Shown here: positions 7,768 through 17,700 of the stretch, piece after piece
Layout of the letters: each line of letters opens with the position of its first letter
How positions within the stretch are numbered: position 1 is the stretch's first letter
Assembly (NCBI RefSeq): GCF_001440345.1
Contig: NZ_LJYX01000014.1
Location: forward strand, 44,175-108,174
Origin: Colwellia sp. TT2012
GTDB taxonomy: Bacteria > Pseudomonadota > Gammaproteobacteria > Enterobacterales > Alteromonadaceae
Direction: 5' to 3'
DNA: 64,000 nucleotides
Notes under the pieces: generated by a model
What the model saw: the letters and a program-made list of their open reading frames with translations, nothing else
Database searches by the model: none
Told to the model about the DNA's origin: nothing
Made by a program: the position numbers and the translations under genes

Positions 7768-9114
7768 TTATTCAAGTGGCTGCTTTGCCGCTCTATATTC
7801 CGCGTGCATAAAGGCCCATACTGACAGTATGCCAACGGCAGAAATCAAGATGAGCATATTCATAAAGCTAGACCAGCCACCGGCGCTATCTGCCAGTCTG
7901 CCGCCAATGAAAGCAAAAGTTGCACTGGCAGCAAAACCAAAGGCATCAATTAAACACACCAAAGTCGCACTATGGGGACCGCCGTATTCAATAGAGAATA
8001 TCGACATAGGTAAGTAATAGGCAGGGGAAATTGAAAAAGCGAACAAAAATATTGCACCCAGCGCCACCGAGTAGTTCATTTGTGCACTCAAATTAAACCA
8101 GGGTAAATACTGCAAAGTAAGCACGCTCAATAAACTAAGTATCAGCGCTATGGTTAATACTGTCCTAATGCCTCGCTTTGAAAAACGGTCATAAAACGCG
8201 ATTGCGGCCAACAGACCAGTCAAAGAGCCAATGGGAAAGACGGTCGAGGCCATTGCGGCTTTAGAGGGGGTCAGTTGGTAGCTTTCCATCAGATAAACCG
8301 CAACAAAGTCCAAAAAGGCCATCATGCAAGTAAGCACCATCAACATGATCACCACCAGCCAAACTCTGGGGCTTTTTGCAAAGGCCACCAGTCCAGCAAT
8401 CGTGTCGGTGTCTTTAAGTGGGTGATTATATTTGTTATCCAGCGCCTGTTTTTCTGCCCTAGCCTGCACTGAATTTACCGCTTTTTTATTGCCTTTGTTA
8501 TCGGTATGGTTTTCATTTTCTTTGAAAAATTCTGGATTATCTGGCTTCTCTTTCAGGTAAATATAGCAGCCGATAAAAATTATCAACGCTAAAGTAGCTG
8601 CGATGAAGGCCACGGTTCGCCAAGGCATAAAGCTCAACAGCCAACCAAAGAAAAAAGTGGCTAACACCACACTAAACCTCGAACTGGTAGCCAGAATACT
8701 CCACACTCGTCCATAATGTTGCGGGTGGTACCACTGTCCTATCAATTTAGTCATACCGGGCCAGCCAGAGGATTTTGTGCAGTAAAGCAGAAATGAACAG
8801 CCAGTAAAGGCCATGACATTGGCTGAAAGTCCAAAGGCAATGATAAATAGCGCGGTAAGAACAATTCCCATTAAAATAGTAATTCTACCGCCAATCTTGT
8901 CGGCAAGGGGTCCCCAAATAAGTTTACCAATCAGGGCTCCTAAGGTGCCATAAGCAGCAAAATCACCAAGGTTTGTTTTGGTTAACGCCAAAGTCTCATC
9001 AGCAAGTAAGGCAGGACTTAGAATGGTGACCATTTGACGACAAATCATCATGGCGGCATAACCTAGATACATGGCAACGATAATATTGATTTTCTGTGGG
9101 GCTCGGTTAGACAT
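7768..9114 (-). CDS. MFS transporter, organophosphate-antiporter-like
   Basis: About 12 membrane helices and 448 residues. The start is taken at the ATG at 9114, six bases behind an AGGGAG site; a GTG two codons earlier is unlikely. Family signs are GKLIWGPLADKIGGRI, the MFS loop motif between helices 2 and 3, and a long central cytoplasmic loop (residues ~200-235, rich in N, K and D). The N-terminal pattern and GWPGMTKLIGQWY resemble the UhpC/GlpT branch that exchanges phosphate esters, but the substrate cannot be assigned. It lies 63 bp downstream of the VOC gene on the same strand, so the two probably form one transcript. Confidence 0.75.
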   Translation of the reverse strand: MSNRAPQKINIIVAMYLGYAAMMICRQMVTILSPALLADETLALTKTNLGDFAAYGTLGALIGKLIWGPLADKIGGRITILMGIVLTALFIIAFGLSANVMAFTGCSFLLYCTKSSGWPGMTKLIGQWYHPQHYGRVWSILATSSRFSVVLATFFFGWLLSFMPWRTVAFIAATLALIIFIGCYIYLKEKPDNPEFFKENENHTDNKGNKKAVNSVQARAEKQALDNKYNHPLKDTDTIAGLVAFAKSPRVWLVVIMLMVLTCMMAFLDFVAVYLMESYQLTPSKAAMASTVFPIGSLTGLLAAIAFYDRFSKRGIRTVLTIALILSLLSVLTLQYLPWFNLSAQMNYSVALGAIFLFAFSISPAYYLPMSIFSIEYGGPHSATLVCLIDAFGFAASATFAFIGGRLADSAGGWSSFMNMLILISAVGILSVWAFMHAEYRAAKQPLE

Positions 9115-9177
9115 AATCACTCCCTGAACGGTCGTCAGTATAGCCGATGACTCGCTTAGCGTTAATTATTAAGCATG

Positions 9178-9603
9178 TTAAGCGCTTTCAACTTTGAACA
9201 AAACTTTAGGGTTGACCATGGTTTTTATTTCAAGAACATTTCCGTTCGGATCGGCAATAAAAAAGGTTTCTTGTTCATATTCACTGTCGATAAAACGACG
9301 ATAAGGCTGGTCTAAATAGACCAGACCAGCCGCTTCAATACGTGCTTTTAAGGCTTGAAACTCCCGCTCAGGTAAATGTATACCAAAGTGGGGAACAAGT
9401 ACCGCACCCATGTCCACATCATGCCGTACTTTGGGTAAACTTTCCTCACTTTGGTGTAGCGTCAATTCATTACCCCAAAAATCAATGTCAAGCCAACGTT
9501 GCTTTTCGCTATTGCCACTCTTACAACCAAGTACATTGCAATAAAAGTTTTTAGCCAAATTTAAATCTCCTGCAGGAATGGCAAGATGAAAACAGTTGGA
9601 CAT
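9178..9603 (-). CDS. VOC-family (glyoxalase/dioxygenase fold) protein
   Basis: A 141-residue single-copy VOC protein. It shows the paired beta-alpha-beta units: FHLAIPAGDLNLAKNFYCNV at the start, then HFGIHLPEREFQALKARIEA and FFIADPNGNVLEIKTM at the end. Metal-ligand positions typical of the fold are visible (H in the first strand, H in HFGIHL, E in VLEIK). Members include glyoxalases, bleomycin-resistance proteins and small dioxygenases; the sequence does not decide which. It probably shares a transcript with the MFS transporter. Confidence 0.7.
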   Translation of the reverse strand: MSNCFHLAIPAGDLNLAKNFYCNVLGCKSGNSEKQRWLDIDFWGNELTLHQSEESLPKVRHDVDMGAVLVPHFGIHLPEREFQALKARIEAAGLVYLDQPYRRFIDSEYEQETFFIADPNGNVLEIKTMVNPKVLFKVESA

Positions 9604-9643
9604 AAATTCCCCCTTATTTTTTATGTTAAACCTGTGAACTATA

Positions 9644-9800
9644 TATACCCGTGACCATTCAATATGCCTATTTCAGAGTGCTTGAGCAATTTCAATTCAA
9701 GGCGCTGTGATGAAATAATGGTTGTTCAGGAGAATATGCTCAGGATAATTGCTCCTGCATTATCTAATAAGGGACTCCTGTACCGTCTGCATTCTCTAAT
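9644..9800. repeat. dispersed ~157-bp repeat, copy 1
   Basis: From TATACCCGTGACCATTCAA to CTGCATTCTCTAAT. It is almost base-for-base identical to 23253-23409 over the inner ~130 bp, with divergence only near the left end and at one internal base. It contains no coding frame and lies upstream of the VOC gene. Confidence 0.75.
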
Positions 9801-10192
9801 AAGCTCCATCCATGTCGCGTCATTATAAGTTACAGCAACAATGAAGTGCTGTTGCTCAAACGCTTCTTTGATGGGTAACGGGTATAGCTACTCTATTTTA
9901 TAGAACACCTATCCAGAGAATTCTATATTTTATGCATTTTTTGATGTTATTAGTTGGCTAATGAGCAATAAATTAGTTCATTGGTCTAAGATATGACCGA
10001 AAGTGCCACGACATAAATATTAAAGATTTAAGCTTGGGCAAGACTTGCTAGGAATAATACTGGGTTAATTTAATCATGGGGTGCTGGAGGAAGACCGGAT
10101 TGCCCACCAATAAAACGCAGGCATTATAGCTAAGCTTACCAGAGCGACAAAGGATAGAATTCATTGCCTTAGCGCTCTGTTAATTTTTGTTA
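9801..10192. other. intergenic, no gene seen
   Basis: No credible frame. A weak inverted repeat (AGAGCG and CGCTCT around 10140-10178) lies next to the stop of the Rho-like gene and could be its terminator. Confidence 0.4.
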
Positions 10193-11137
10193 CTACCGGT
10201 TCAGCAGCTCAGCATTGGTTGGGTATTTCTCCAGTAACTCAACCAGTTTACTTGCCCCTTCCGCAGGTTTAAGACTGGTAAGTGCCCTACGCAACATTCT
10301 TATATTGTCGAGTTCCTTCGAATTAAGCAGTAACTCCTCACGACGGGTGCTACTTTTAGCAATATCCAGCGCAGGAAAGATGCGTTGATTTGCCGCTTCT
10401 CGTGATAAAACGATTTCCATATTCCCCGTGCCTTTGAACTCCTCAAATATCACCTGGTCCATTCGGCTACCCGTATCAACAAGTATGGTCGCTATAATGG
10501 TAAGTGAGCCACCATGCTCAATTTTTCTCGCAGCGCCAAACAGTTTTCGTGGTATTTCCATCGCTCTAGCATCAAGCCCACCCGACATGGTACGACCGCT
10601 ACTCTTTTGACTAGCATTATGTACTCGTGTCAGCCGAGTGAGCGAATCAATGACAATCATGACATCGTGACCTTCGCCTGCTTGCTGGCGCGCGATTTTA
10701 AGTAGGTCATTGGCTACACGGACGTGTTGTTCATAAGTTTCATCTGTGGATGAGGCGTATACTGTTGCTGGTACACTGCGCTTAAAATCGGTCACTTCTT
10801 CTGGACGCTCATCGATGAGTAACGCATACAGTTTTATTTTGGGATAAGCTGCCCCCACCGCCTGACATATATGTTTTAACAGGGTAGTTTTGCCAGAGCC
10901 TGGCGGAGCTACAATCAAACCTCGCTGACCCATGCCAATTGGCGTGAACAAATCTATCGCTCGGGTGGAGAGTTGCTGAGAACCTAATTCTAGGCGAATA
11001 CATTGATGAGGGTTGATCGCTACGCCATTAGAAAAACGCTTTTGTGGATCAATATAAGGTACTTCCTTAGGTACTTCTTTGACGGGGGTGGCGACTATTT
11101 TTCTTTTCAGATTCAACGTTAATATTTTTCTTGTCAT
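10193..11137 (-). CDS. Rho-type hexameric ATPase lacking the RNA-binding N-terminus
   Basis: 314 residues that align by eye with the C-terminal ATPase domain of transcription terminator Rho: Walker A PPGSGKTTL (78-86), IDERPEEVTDFKRSV, Walker B DVMIVIDSLTRL (158-169), SGGLDARAMEIPRKLFGAAR, GGSLTIIATILVDTGSRMD and EEFKGTGNMEIVLSR. Rho itself is about 420 residues; the helical cap and the cold-shock-like primary RNA-binding domain are replaced by some 35 basic residues (MTRKILTLNLKRKIVATP). It is therefore a paralogue, not the housekeeping gene. It could still form a ring with secondary-site RNA contacts. It stands alone, with 938 bp of non-coding DNA upstream. Confidence 0.8.
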   Translation of the reverse strand: MTRKILTLNLKRKIVATPVKEVPKEVPYIDPQKRFSNGVAINPHQCIRLELGSQQLSTRAIDLFTPIGMGQRGLIVAPPGSGKTTLLKHICQAVGAAYPKIKLYALLIDERPEEVTDFKRSVPATVYASSTDETYEQHVRVANDLLKIARQQAGEGHDVMIVIDSLTRLTRVHNASQKSSGRTMSGGLDARAMEIPRKLFGAARKIEHGGSLTIIATILVDTGSRMDQVIFEEFKGTGNMEIVLSREAANQRIFPALDIAKSSTRREELLLNSKELDNIRMLRRALTSLKPAEGASKLVELLEKYPTNAELLNR

Positions 11138-11788
11138 GATATCGTTTTAGAGAATTATGTGTTTTTTGCAAGAGTTACCTTAATATACCCGTTAAAGTTC
11201 GAGGTACAAGGTGACAAACTTAATGGAAGAGATATAATAACGTATTAGAAAAACTATTGATAAAATATTTTCGCTAATGTCCACTTTGTCCACACCTGTC
11301 TGCCTTAGCTCAAAGCCATGCTTATATCCCTTAACCAAAGCAAGCGCGTACTGTCTACAAGGTCGCGAGTACGTTTAGCCTAGTTGCTAAGTTAACGGCA
11401 GCAGGAACATAGGGTCAGCAGAGAGGTTTTATCAAAGGAGCGGCTTATTCAGTGTGTTTATAGAGGGCCGAGTGGTTGTGGAAAAGTTTTTCAAATAAGA
11501 AAAGATAAGGTAAGCAGAAAAGCAATTGACAAAGTGTAGTACATATTTCTTTTTTATCCAGTAAAGATTAAATTATTCAATGAATAAGTCACTGGTTGCA
11601 TCTTTTTTACTCACTTACAGCTTACTGGTTGCACAGTGGCTTACCGAAGGTTCGCCACATTATTGTGGATAACTCTGTGAATAACGATTAAACAGTGCCT
11701 ACCCCTTTGAAGTATTCTATGCTATTGAATATGCCATCAATATAGCCAATTTAAAAGTGTTACTTGCTCAGGGCGTCAGCTTTATTTT
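11138..11788. other. intergenic, no gene seen
   Basis: A long region with no convincing frame. It holds two DnaA-box-like 9-mers (TGTGGATAA at 11664 and TGTGAATAA at 11676) and the short direct repeat ACTGGTTGCA. Nothing else is recognisable. Confidence 0.4.
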
Positions 11789-11931
11789 ACATGCCTATGT
11801 AGTTTACTCAGGAACTCTTTGTAAACGTCATCTTCGAAGTTTCTAATCGAAGATCCATTGCTCTTTATACACTGGATCCCCGATTAAAACACCACGGGGA
11901 TGACGATCCTAAGCCAAGTGCATAGGCATGT
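11789..11931. mobile_element. 143-bp element with 11-bp terminal inverted repeats
   Basis: ACATGCCTATG at the left end and CATAGGCATGT at the right end are perfect inverted repeats. Inside lies CTGGATCCCCG...CGGGGATGACG, a stem-loop of the kind scattered in many proteobacterial intergenic regions. No coding frame is present. It is probably a non-autonomous palindromic element. Confidence 0.45.
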
Positions 11932-12075
11932 TATTTTATTGCTTTGGTCTAAGGCTTGGGGTGGGTATCACAGGTTTTGTTAATTACCCCAGACCTTATT
12001 CAATTCATTACGGCTGAGCTACTTTTATCTGGCAATAGTTCAATAATTTATCGCCATTCTAGCTGATATTATCAA

Positions 12076-13101
12076 CTAAAAGCCTGAGACCTGCTCTGCC
12101 ATTATTTGCGGTGTTATTAACTGGCTTACCGTGGGGAATACCTGAGCTCGATAAAGCGCATTATCTAACATTAATTGGATTACTTTATCATAGCTTAAGC
12201 CAAATTCTATTTCACATGATTTTGGAAAATAACTAGAATCTGGAGTCAAGCCTGGAACAAGATTAGCCTCCATAAAAAAACACTCACCATTTTTGTTTGA
12301 TTTAATGTCTATTCGTGCAAAATCTCTTATGCCAAGGTTAATAAAAGAATTAAGAGCAAGTTGCTTCACTTTATTTAACATTTGATTATTATCAATTTTT
12401 TTCAATGCTTCGCTATTATCATTTTTCACTTTATGCCCTAAAATTCTCAGGCCATTTTTTGATTCAGGTGGAATAATTTCAATGGGAGCAACAATGAATT
12501 CGCCATTAGATTTACTTATTATGGCCACTGTAAATTCTCGACCGTCCAAATATTCTTCAACCAGTATAGGCTGAGAAAATAACGTATATAGTGATAAAAC
12601 CTTAGCTTCAAATTCTGAAAAATTTACCACCCATGATGAATCGTCAATACCATTACCATTGGCTGCATCTATGGGTTTCAAGAACAAAGGAAATTTAATC
12701 GGTAATTCATTTTCACTACGGTACTTACCCGGTACCGTAGTAAAATATTTGGCGGTAACAATGCCTTTATTTTGTAAAATGGTTTTAGCTAGCACTTTAT
12801 TTGAGTCAAATTCCAATATATTCCTTAATGAACCAGTAAAATTAACTTTATGCCTCATAAAATATTCAGATAACCAAATATCACCATCATTATCGATAGG
12901 AATATATTTAACGGCCAGCACGACTAAATCTGGACTTCTGTCGATGACATTATCTAAATCAGCCATTGTTTTACAGACTGTTAGTTGTACAGTATGGCCC
13001 ATTTTTCGTATGGCTGACAACACGCCCTCGCAAGCATTAATACTGCCAAAACCAGTTTCTTTTAATTTTTGATTTGGTGTGGTAATTATCTCTATTTTCA
13101 T
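12076..13101 (-). CDS. ATP-grasp ligase, D-Ala-D-Ala-ligase-like
   Basis: 341 residues from the ATG at 13101, which has AGGA seven bases upstream; a start six codons earlier lacks one. The ATP-grasp core is visible: FPLFLKPIDAANGNGIDDSS for nucleotide binding, QPILVEEYLDGREFTVAI, and ARIDIKSNKNGECFFMEANL followed by VPGLTPDSSYFPKS, the metal- and substrate-binding end of D-alanine-D-alanine ligases. There is no mur or fts context, and the N-terminal half is divergent, so the ligated substrate may be another amino acid or peptide. It has its own upstream gap and a terminator-like palindrome separating it from the next minus-strand gene. Confidence 0.7.
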   Translation of the reverse strand: MKIEIITTPNQKLKETGFGSINACEGVLSAIRKMGHTVQLTVCKTMADLDNVIDRSPDLVVLAVKYIPIDNDGDIWLSEYFMRHKVNFTGSLRNILEFDSNKVLAKTILQNKGIVTAKYFTTVPGKYRSENELPIKFPLFLKPIDAANGNGIDDSSWVVNFSEFEAKVLSLYTLFSQPILVEEYLDGREFTVAIISKSNGEFIVAPIEIIPPESKNGLRILGHKVKNDNSEALKKIDNNQMLNKVKQLALNSFINLGIRDFARIDIKSNKNGECFFMEANLVPGLTPDSSYFPKSCEIEFGLSYDKVIQLMLDNALYRAQVFPTVSQLITPQIMAEQVSGF

Positions 13102-13172
13102 TATTATTTCCTGCAACAAATAAATAATCCGTCTAAATTTTAATTGACTAAAATAAACATGTTGCTGTTTTA

Positions 13173-13212
13173 ATTTTACCCAGAAAGTCTAAGTACGGAC
13201 CCTGGGTAAAAT
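13173..13212 (-). terminator. palindrome between two minus-strand genes
   Basis: ATTTTACCCAG and CTGGGTAAAAT form an 11-bp perfect inverted repeat with an 18-base loop. It lies after the stop of the phosphatase-like gene and before the ATP-grasp gene, so it would end the first transcript or control the second. Confidence 0.5.
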
Positions 13213-13276
13213 AGTGAGGTAAAAGTAAATAATACTAAGGTAATAGTACGTCTTAGCCTTTTTTAGCAAGGAAACC

Positions 13277-14134
13277 TTAGCAAACAGCCCTAATGATTGT
13301 TTGTTCTAATCGGTGATAGCCTTCATTTAGCAATAAATTTTCAGTCACCGATTTATTATGATCGAGGATGCCCAAAAGTTCACAAATGACACCACAAATA
13401 TCGGTTTGTTTTGGTGTGCAACCTGCTTGGTGAGAGAAACGGTCGCCAATAACATATAAGGGAATATCTCGTTCTTCGGCTAAAGATCCGCCATGGCTTT
13501 TATCATTATTCATACCATGATCTGCGGTAATTATAATTTGGTAACCGGCTTCAATCCAAATTGGCAGGTATTCGGATAGCTCTTTGTCTGATTTGCGGGT
13601 GGTGTTGCGGTAATGAGAACTATCAAGTCCAGACCGATGACCCGCTTCATCAATACTCATCGGATGAATCAAGAGAAAGTCAGGGTTATAGCGGCGGCGT
13701 AATAATTCAGCATCCAGGTACAAGTGACCATCAGGGTATTGCCCATCATGATAAAAAGAACCATATTGAATGAGTTGTTCGGTATCTACGGTATGGCGGT
13801 CGCGTATCGCATTGTAAGGGCTTTGATTATACAGTTCGCTAAACCAATGAAAGGCAGCAGCAGCAGTTGACAACCCCGCTGCGCGAGCCAAGCTAAAAAC
13901 ACTTTTTTGGTTGGAATTCCGTATCACTTGGTTGTGCACTATGCCGCTAATTGCGGGTGTCACCCCCGTTAGGATAGTCTCGTATAGTGGACGAGACATT
14001 GAGGGTAATTCACATTGTACCTTGTAAAGTGTAGCCCGTTTTTGCTCCTTTAATGCCTGAATAAATCCCATGCATTGCTCGGCAACTTTAAACGCTAAAC
14101 CATCAAGAACAATAAGTATCACTTTGTTTGTCAT
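13277..14134 (-). CDS. alkaline-phosphatase-superfamily enzyme (type I phosphodiesterase-like)
   Basis: 285 residues from the ATG at 14134, preceded by GGAG at eight bases. The superfamily metal sites are visible: VILIVLDGLA (first Asp), SRPLYETILTGVTP (nucleophile region, Thr), HPMSIDEAGHRSG (Asp and His of the second site) and IITADHGMNNDKSHGG (Asp-His-Gly and a later His). There is no signal peptide, so it is cytoplasmic. Members hydrolyse phosphomonoesters, nucleotide pyrophosphates or phosphonates; the substrate is not evident. It is upstream of the ATP-grasp gene on the same strand but separated by 175 bp and a palindrome. Confidence 0.7.
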   Translation of the reverse strand: MTNKVILIVLDGLAFKVAEQCMGFIQALKEQKRATLYKVQCELPSMSRPLYETILTGVTPAISGIVHNQVIRNSNQKSVFSLARAAGLSTAAAAFHWFSELYNQSPYNAIRDRHTVDTEQLIQYGSFYHDGQYPDGHLYLDAELLRRRYNPDFLLIHPMSIDEAGHRSGLDSSHYRNTTRKSDKELSEYLPIWIEAGYQIIITADHGMNNDKSHGGSLAEERDIPLYVIGDRFSHQAGCTPKQTDICGVICELLGILDHNKSVTENLLLNEGYHRLEQTIIRAVC

Positions 14135-14341
14135 TATATATACTCCGAACACAGCGTTGAATTAAGACGTCATTTTTTCATGACTAACTGTGTAAAAAGA
14201 ATACGCACGTTTTATGACGATAATATGACGCTAAAAGGGTATTTTGATGACAAGACTCATTTTAAGGTAATTGCTGCACTACTCTTTGCTAAAATGTCCC
14301 GTGACACGCAATTAAACCTAAGCCATGATTAGCAGCCTCAG

Positions 14342-14560
14342 CTAGCGCTCAGACATTACTAACGCTTTAATTTTTAATGCTTTTTCAAAGTGATCAAGCT
14401 TATGGGTGATAATCCACCAGGTTGCCGCTTCCATCAATAACTCAGCATCATCATTTTTGTTAGCAAAGAAGGCATAAAATGATAAACCGACATTAGTGCC
14501 TTTCTGGGCGATTTTTTTATCACATACGGCGATAATTTTTTCTTGTAAAGTATCTTTCAC
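14342..14560 (-). CDS. DUF6500-like small protein
   Basis: 72 residues starting at GTG, with AGGA upstream. The sequence QEKIIAVCDKKIAQKGTNVG and SFYAFFANKNDDAELLMEAA followed by WWIITHKLDHFEKALKIKAL fits what I recall of the DUF6500 family, which is of unknown function. It is acidic and basic mixed, helical and cytoplasmic. It stands alone between the phosphatase-like and amidohydrolase genes. Confidence 0.6.
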   Translation of the reverse strand: MKDTLQEKIIAVCDKKIAQKGTNVGLSFYAFFANKNDDAELLMEAATWWIITHKLDHFEKALKIKALVMSER

Positions 14561-14617
14561 CCGTTAATTTCCTTTTAATGAGGGTAATGGTTAACTCTTT
14601 ATGTTGATTAAAATAAA

Positions 14618-14644
14618 AAGCCAGCACATCTGTTTGCTGACTTT
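14618..14644 (-). terminator. rho-independent terminator of the amidohydrolase gene
   Basis: AAAGCCAGCA and TGCTGACTTT pair as a 10-bp stem (one G-T). On the minus strand the stem is followed by TTTTATTTT, 70 bp beyond the stop of the 1096-residue gene. Confidence 0.65.
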
Positions 14645-14713
14645 ATTATTTTATCCCCAAGCTAGTTGAAGGTGCAGGTTTAAGTGTTAAATTCTACCAA
14701 ATAAACAATCTCA

Positions 14714-17700
14714 CTACTTATCTTCAAAATAGAATTTTTCACGCTTATTATCATAGTTACCTATTTCATTCATGGTTTCAGCGTTATATAAACGACCATT
14801 AATCATGGTATGGGTAACCTTATCACTTAAGCGAATGTCATTCCTGACATCGCCATCAATAACAATCATATCGGCAAGTTTACCCACGGTGAGTGAGCCT
14901 AAGTCTTTATCCAAACCAAGCGATTTTGCCGGTGAAATAGTTGCGGTACGAATGGCTTGCAGTGGGGTCATACCACCCTGTACCATCATCCACATTTCCC
15001 AGTGCATGGCTAAACCTTCACGTTGGCCGTGACCACCAGCGTTAACTTCAATGCCTAAGTCTTGCATTTCTTTCGCCACTTTAGCGACATTGAAATGATT
15101 ATAATGATGAAGCGGCGCTTTTGGTCGACGCATAGCGCGTGGATCTAAAACTTCACTCGGCACATATTTACTTAAACGCGGATGCTGCCAAACATTGGTG
15201 GTATCGTACCAATAATGTTCACCGGAAATACCACCATAAGCAACCCCCATGGTTGGTGTATAAGCCATGTTTGATTGTGACCATAACTGCTTGATATCAT
15301 CATAAATTTTAGCCGTAGCAATTGAATGTTCTAACGTAGTATGGCCATCAACTACCATGGTTAAGTTATGTTGTAATAATGAGCCACCTTCTGGCACAAC
15401 CATCATTTCTAATTCACGTGCGGCTTGAATAAATTGTTGGCGTTGGTCACGGCGTGGTTGATTATAACTTTTGACACTAAAAGCCCCGGCCGCTTTTAAC
15501 CGTTCAACGTGAAATTTAGCATCGTCAAGACTGTCCACATGGGAAGTATAGCCAGGAATAGTAGCTCCATATAAAATAGCGCCAGTAGAGAATAAACGTG
15601 GGGCGACTATCTTACCGGCTTTTTGCATTTCACTAGCGGCAAAGAACTCTGTGGTGTCGTTTGAAGGATCATGAATACTGGTTACCCCTAGCGCTAATCC
15701 GGCATAGTTTTTCCAGTTTTGCTGGGGAATAATTTCATTACTGCCTTGTGAGCCATGGGCATGGGCGTCGATTAACCCAGGCATAATCGTCTTGCCCGTT
15801 ATATCAATGATATAAGCATCAGTGGGGATGTTAACTTGTGCTTTTGTACCCACCGCTTTAATTTTGTTGCCCTCGACCAGAACAACGCCATTTTCAATCA
15901 CTTGCTCTCCGTCCATAGTGATAACAGTACCACCAACAAAGGCAACGCGACCTGATGGAATATCTACTTTTTGCTGATAACTTAAATGAGTGACTTTAAC
16001 TTTGTTTTTAACTTGGCTAGCGGTCTTATCCGCCTGTTGATCTTTTTCTTGCTCACTAACCTTAGCACTGATATCAAATAAACCTTGCACTGAGCTTTGG
16101 TATAAATCAGCACCTAGACTCCAATAAATCTCGTTAGATTTACCATTCCAATTAATACCTTCACCAGCACGAATTGATAACTGCTCTACCGGTAAGTTTT
16201 TTGCTTTAGGACCAATATCTATAACATCACCAAGCTCTACCAAGGGGGTAACAAATACTTTAAAGCGCTCGGCAAAAGCAAGGTATTTACCGTCGGGTGA
16301 GACCCGGTATTCTGAAGAAAACTCACCTTGATATAACTTGGTATCATGCTGACCATCTAAATCAATACGAGCAATATGGGGTTTTTCTCCGTTACGCGTT
16401 ACATAGATACGATCATTTCGTGCGCCAAAGTGTGGTTGTAAACCGCTTTCGGTGACAAGTTTAGCCTTACCACCCTTGGCTGATACTGCATAAATACCAG
16501 GGTTTAAGCCCCAAGTAGGATCGATAATATTGCCACCACTCACTTTACGATAAACAATGGTTTTACCGTCGGGTGAAAAGCTTGGCTCAACGTATTTTCC
16601 TGGCTCACGCGTAATGATTTTACCTTTACCACCCCGACTAGACACCACGCGTACTTGGCCAAGTTTTTTATCATCCCAACTGACATAAACAATTTTTCTG
16701 CCGTCACGTGAAAAACTTGGATTTAATTCAAACTGACTTTTTTGTTTAGTTAAACGCTTAGGTTTACCGTTTGGTAGGGTTTTTATATAAATATGCCCCA
16801 TGGATTCAAAAACAACCTTTTTACCATTTGGCGATATTTTTACATCACGTAACATCTTGGTATCAAATATCTTTTTATCTAAGTCTTGAGTAAAACGTAG
16901 TGCTATTTGGATTTTCTTTTCTGTTTTTACATGAAATTCAATCACTTTAGCTTTTTTGCTCGCAAGTGATAGTTTATTTATTTTACCACCCGCCCAGAAA
17001 ATTAAGGCATCACTTTCTGGGGTCCAAGCCATCGTTGGATAAACACCATGAATAGCCCATGTTTCTTGCATATCACGGTCTAAACCATCATAAATTTTAG
17101 TGTGTGCGCCACTTTTAAGATCATATAGGTATAAGTTTGATTGAAAATCATCACGACTAATAAAGGCTAGGTACTTACCATCCGGTGACAGCGTTGGTCT
17201 GATCGCGCCGCCTTTACCTGAAACGATGACTTTTATGTCACCGGTTTCAAGCTCTAGACGTTTAATTTTATAAATGCCCTTTTCCGAGTCTTTAGAATAA
17301 TGGAAGGTTTTACCCGGGGTAGCATCTTGGGAGAAATAGACATATTTACCATCATGAGAGAACGCTGGCTCACCTAAATCTTTTTGCTCATTGGGGCGTT
17401 TGGTTAACATAACGCCATTACCACCCGACTTATGGTACATCCACACTTCACCTGCGCCCAAGGAACGTGTTCCGGTATAATGTTTACGGCCAACCAGGTA
17501 ATTACCATCGGGTGACCATGCTGGACTGTTTAATAAACGAAATTTTTCTGTGCTTACCGCTTTAGCATTACTGCCATCGGCTTGCATTATCCATAAATTA
17601 TCGCCACCATCTTCATCAGAAGTAAAGGCTATATATTTACCATCTGGGCTAAAGCGTGGTTGCATTTGCCAAGCAATATCAGTCATTAATGCTTTCGCTT

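Noticed and set aside
9644..9800. CRISPR array or riboswitch in the 157-bp repeat
   Set aside because: Single unit per site, no spacer structure, and the downstream genes differ, which does not fit a metabolite riboswitch.
11664..11684. Two DnaA-box-like 9-mers (TGTGGATAA, TGTGAATAA) 12 bp apart, possible origin
   Set aside because: Only two boxes, no AT-rich unwinding repeats and no dnaA, gidA or parAB genes nearby; such matches are expected by chance in this much AT-rich DNA.
14772..15032. An 86-codon plus-strand frame opposite the amidohydrolase
   Set aside because: It is antisense to the strongly conserved amidohydrolase region and has no ribosome site or domain.
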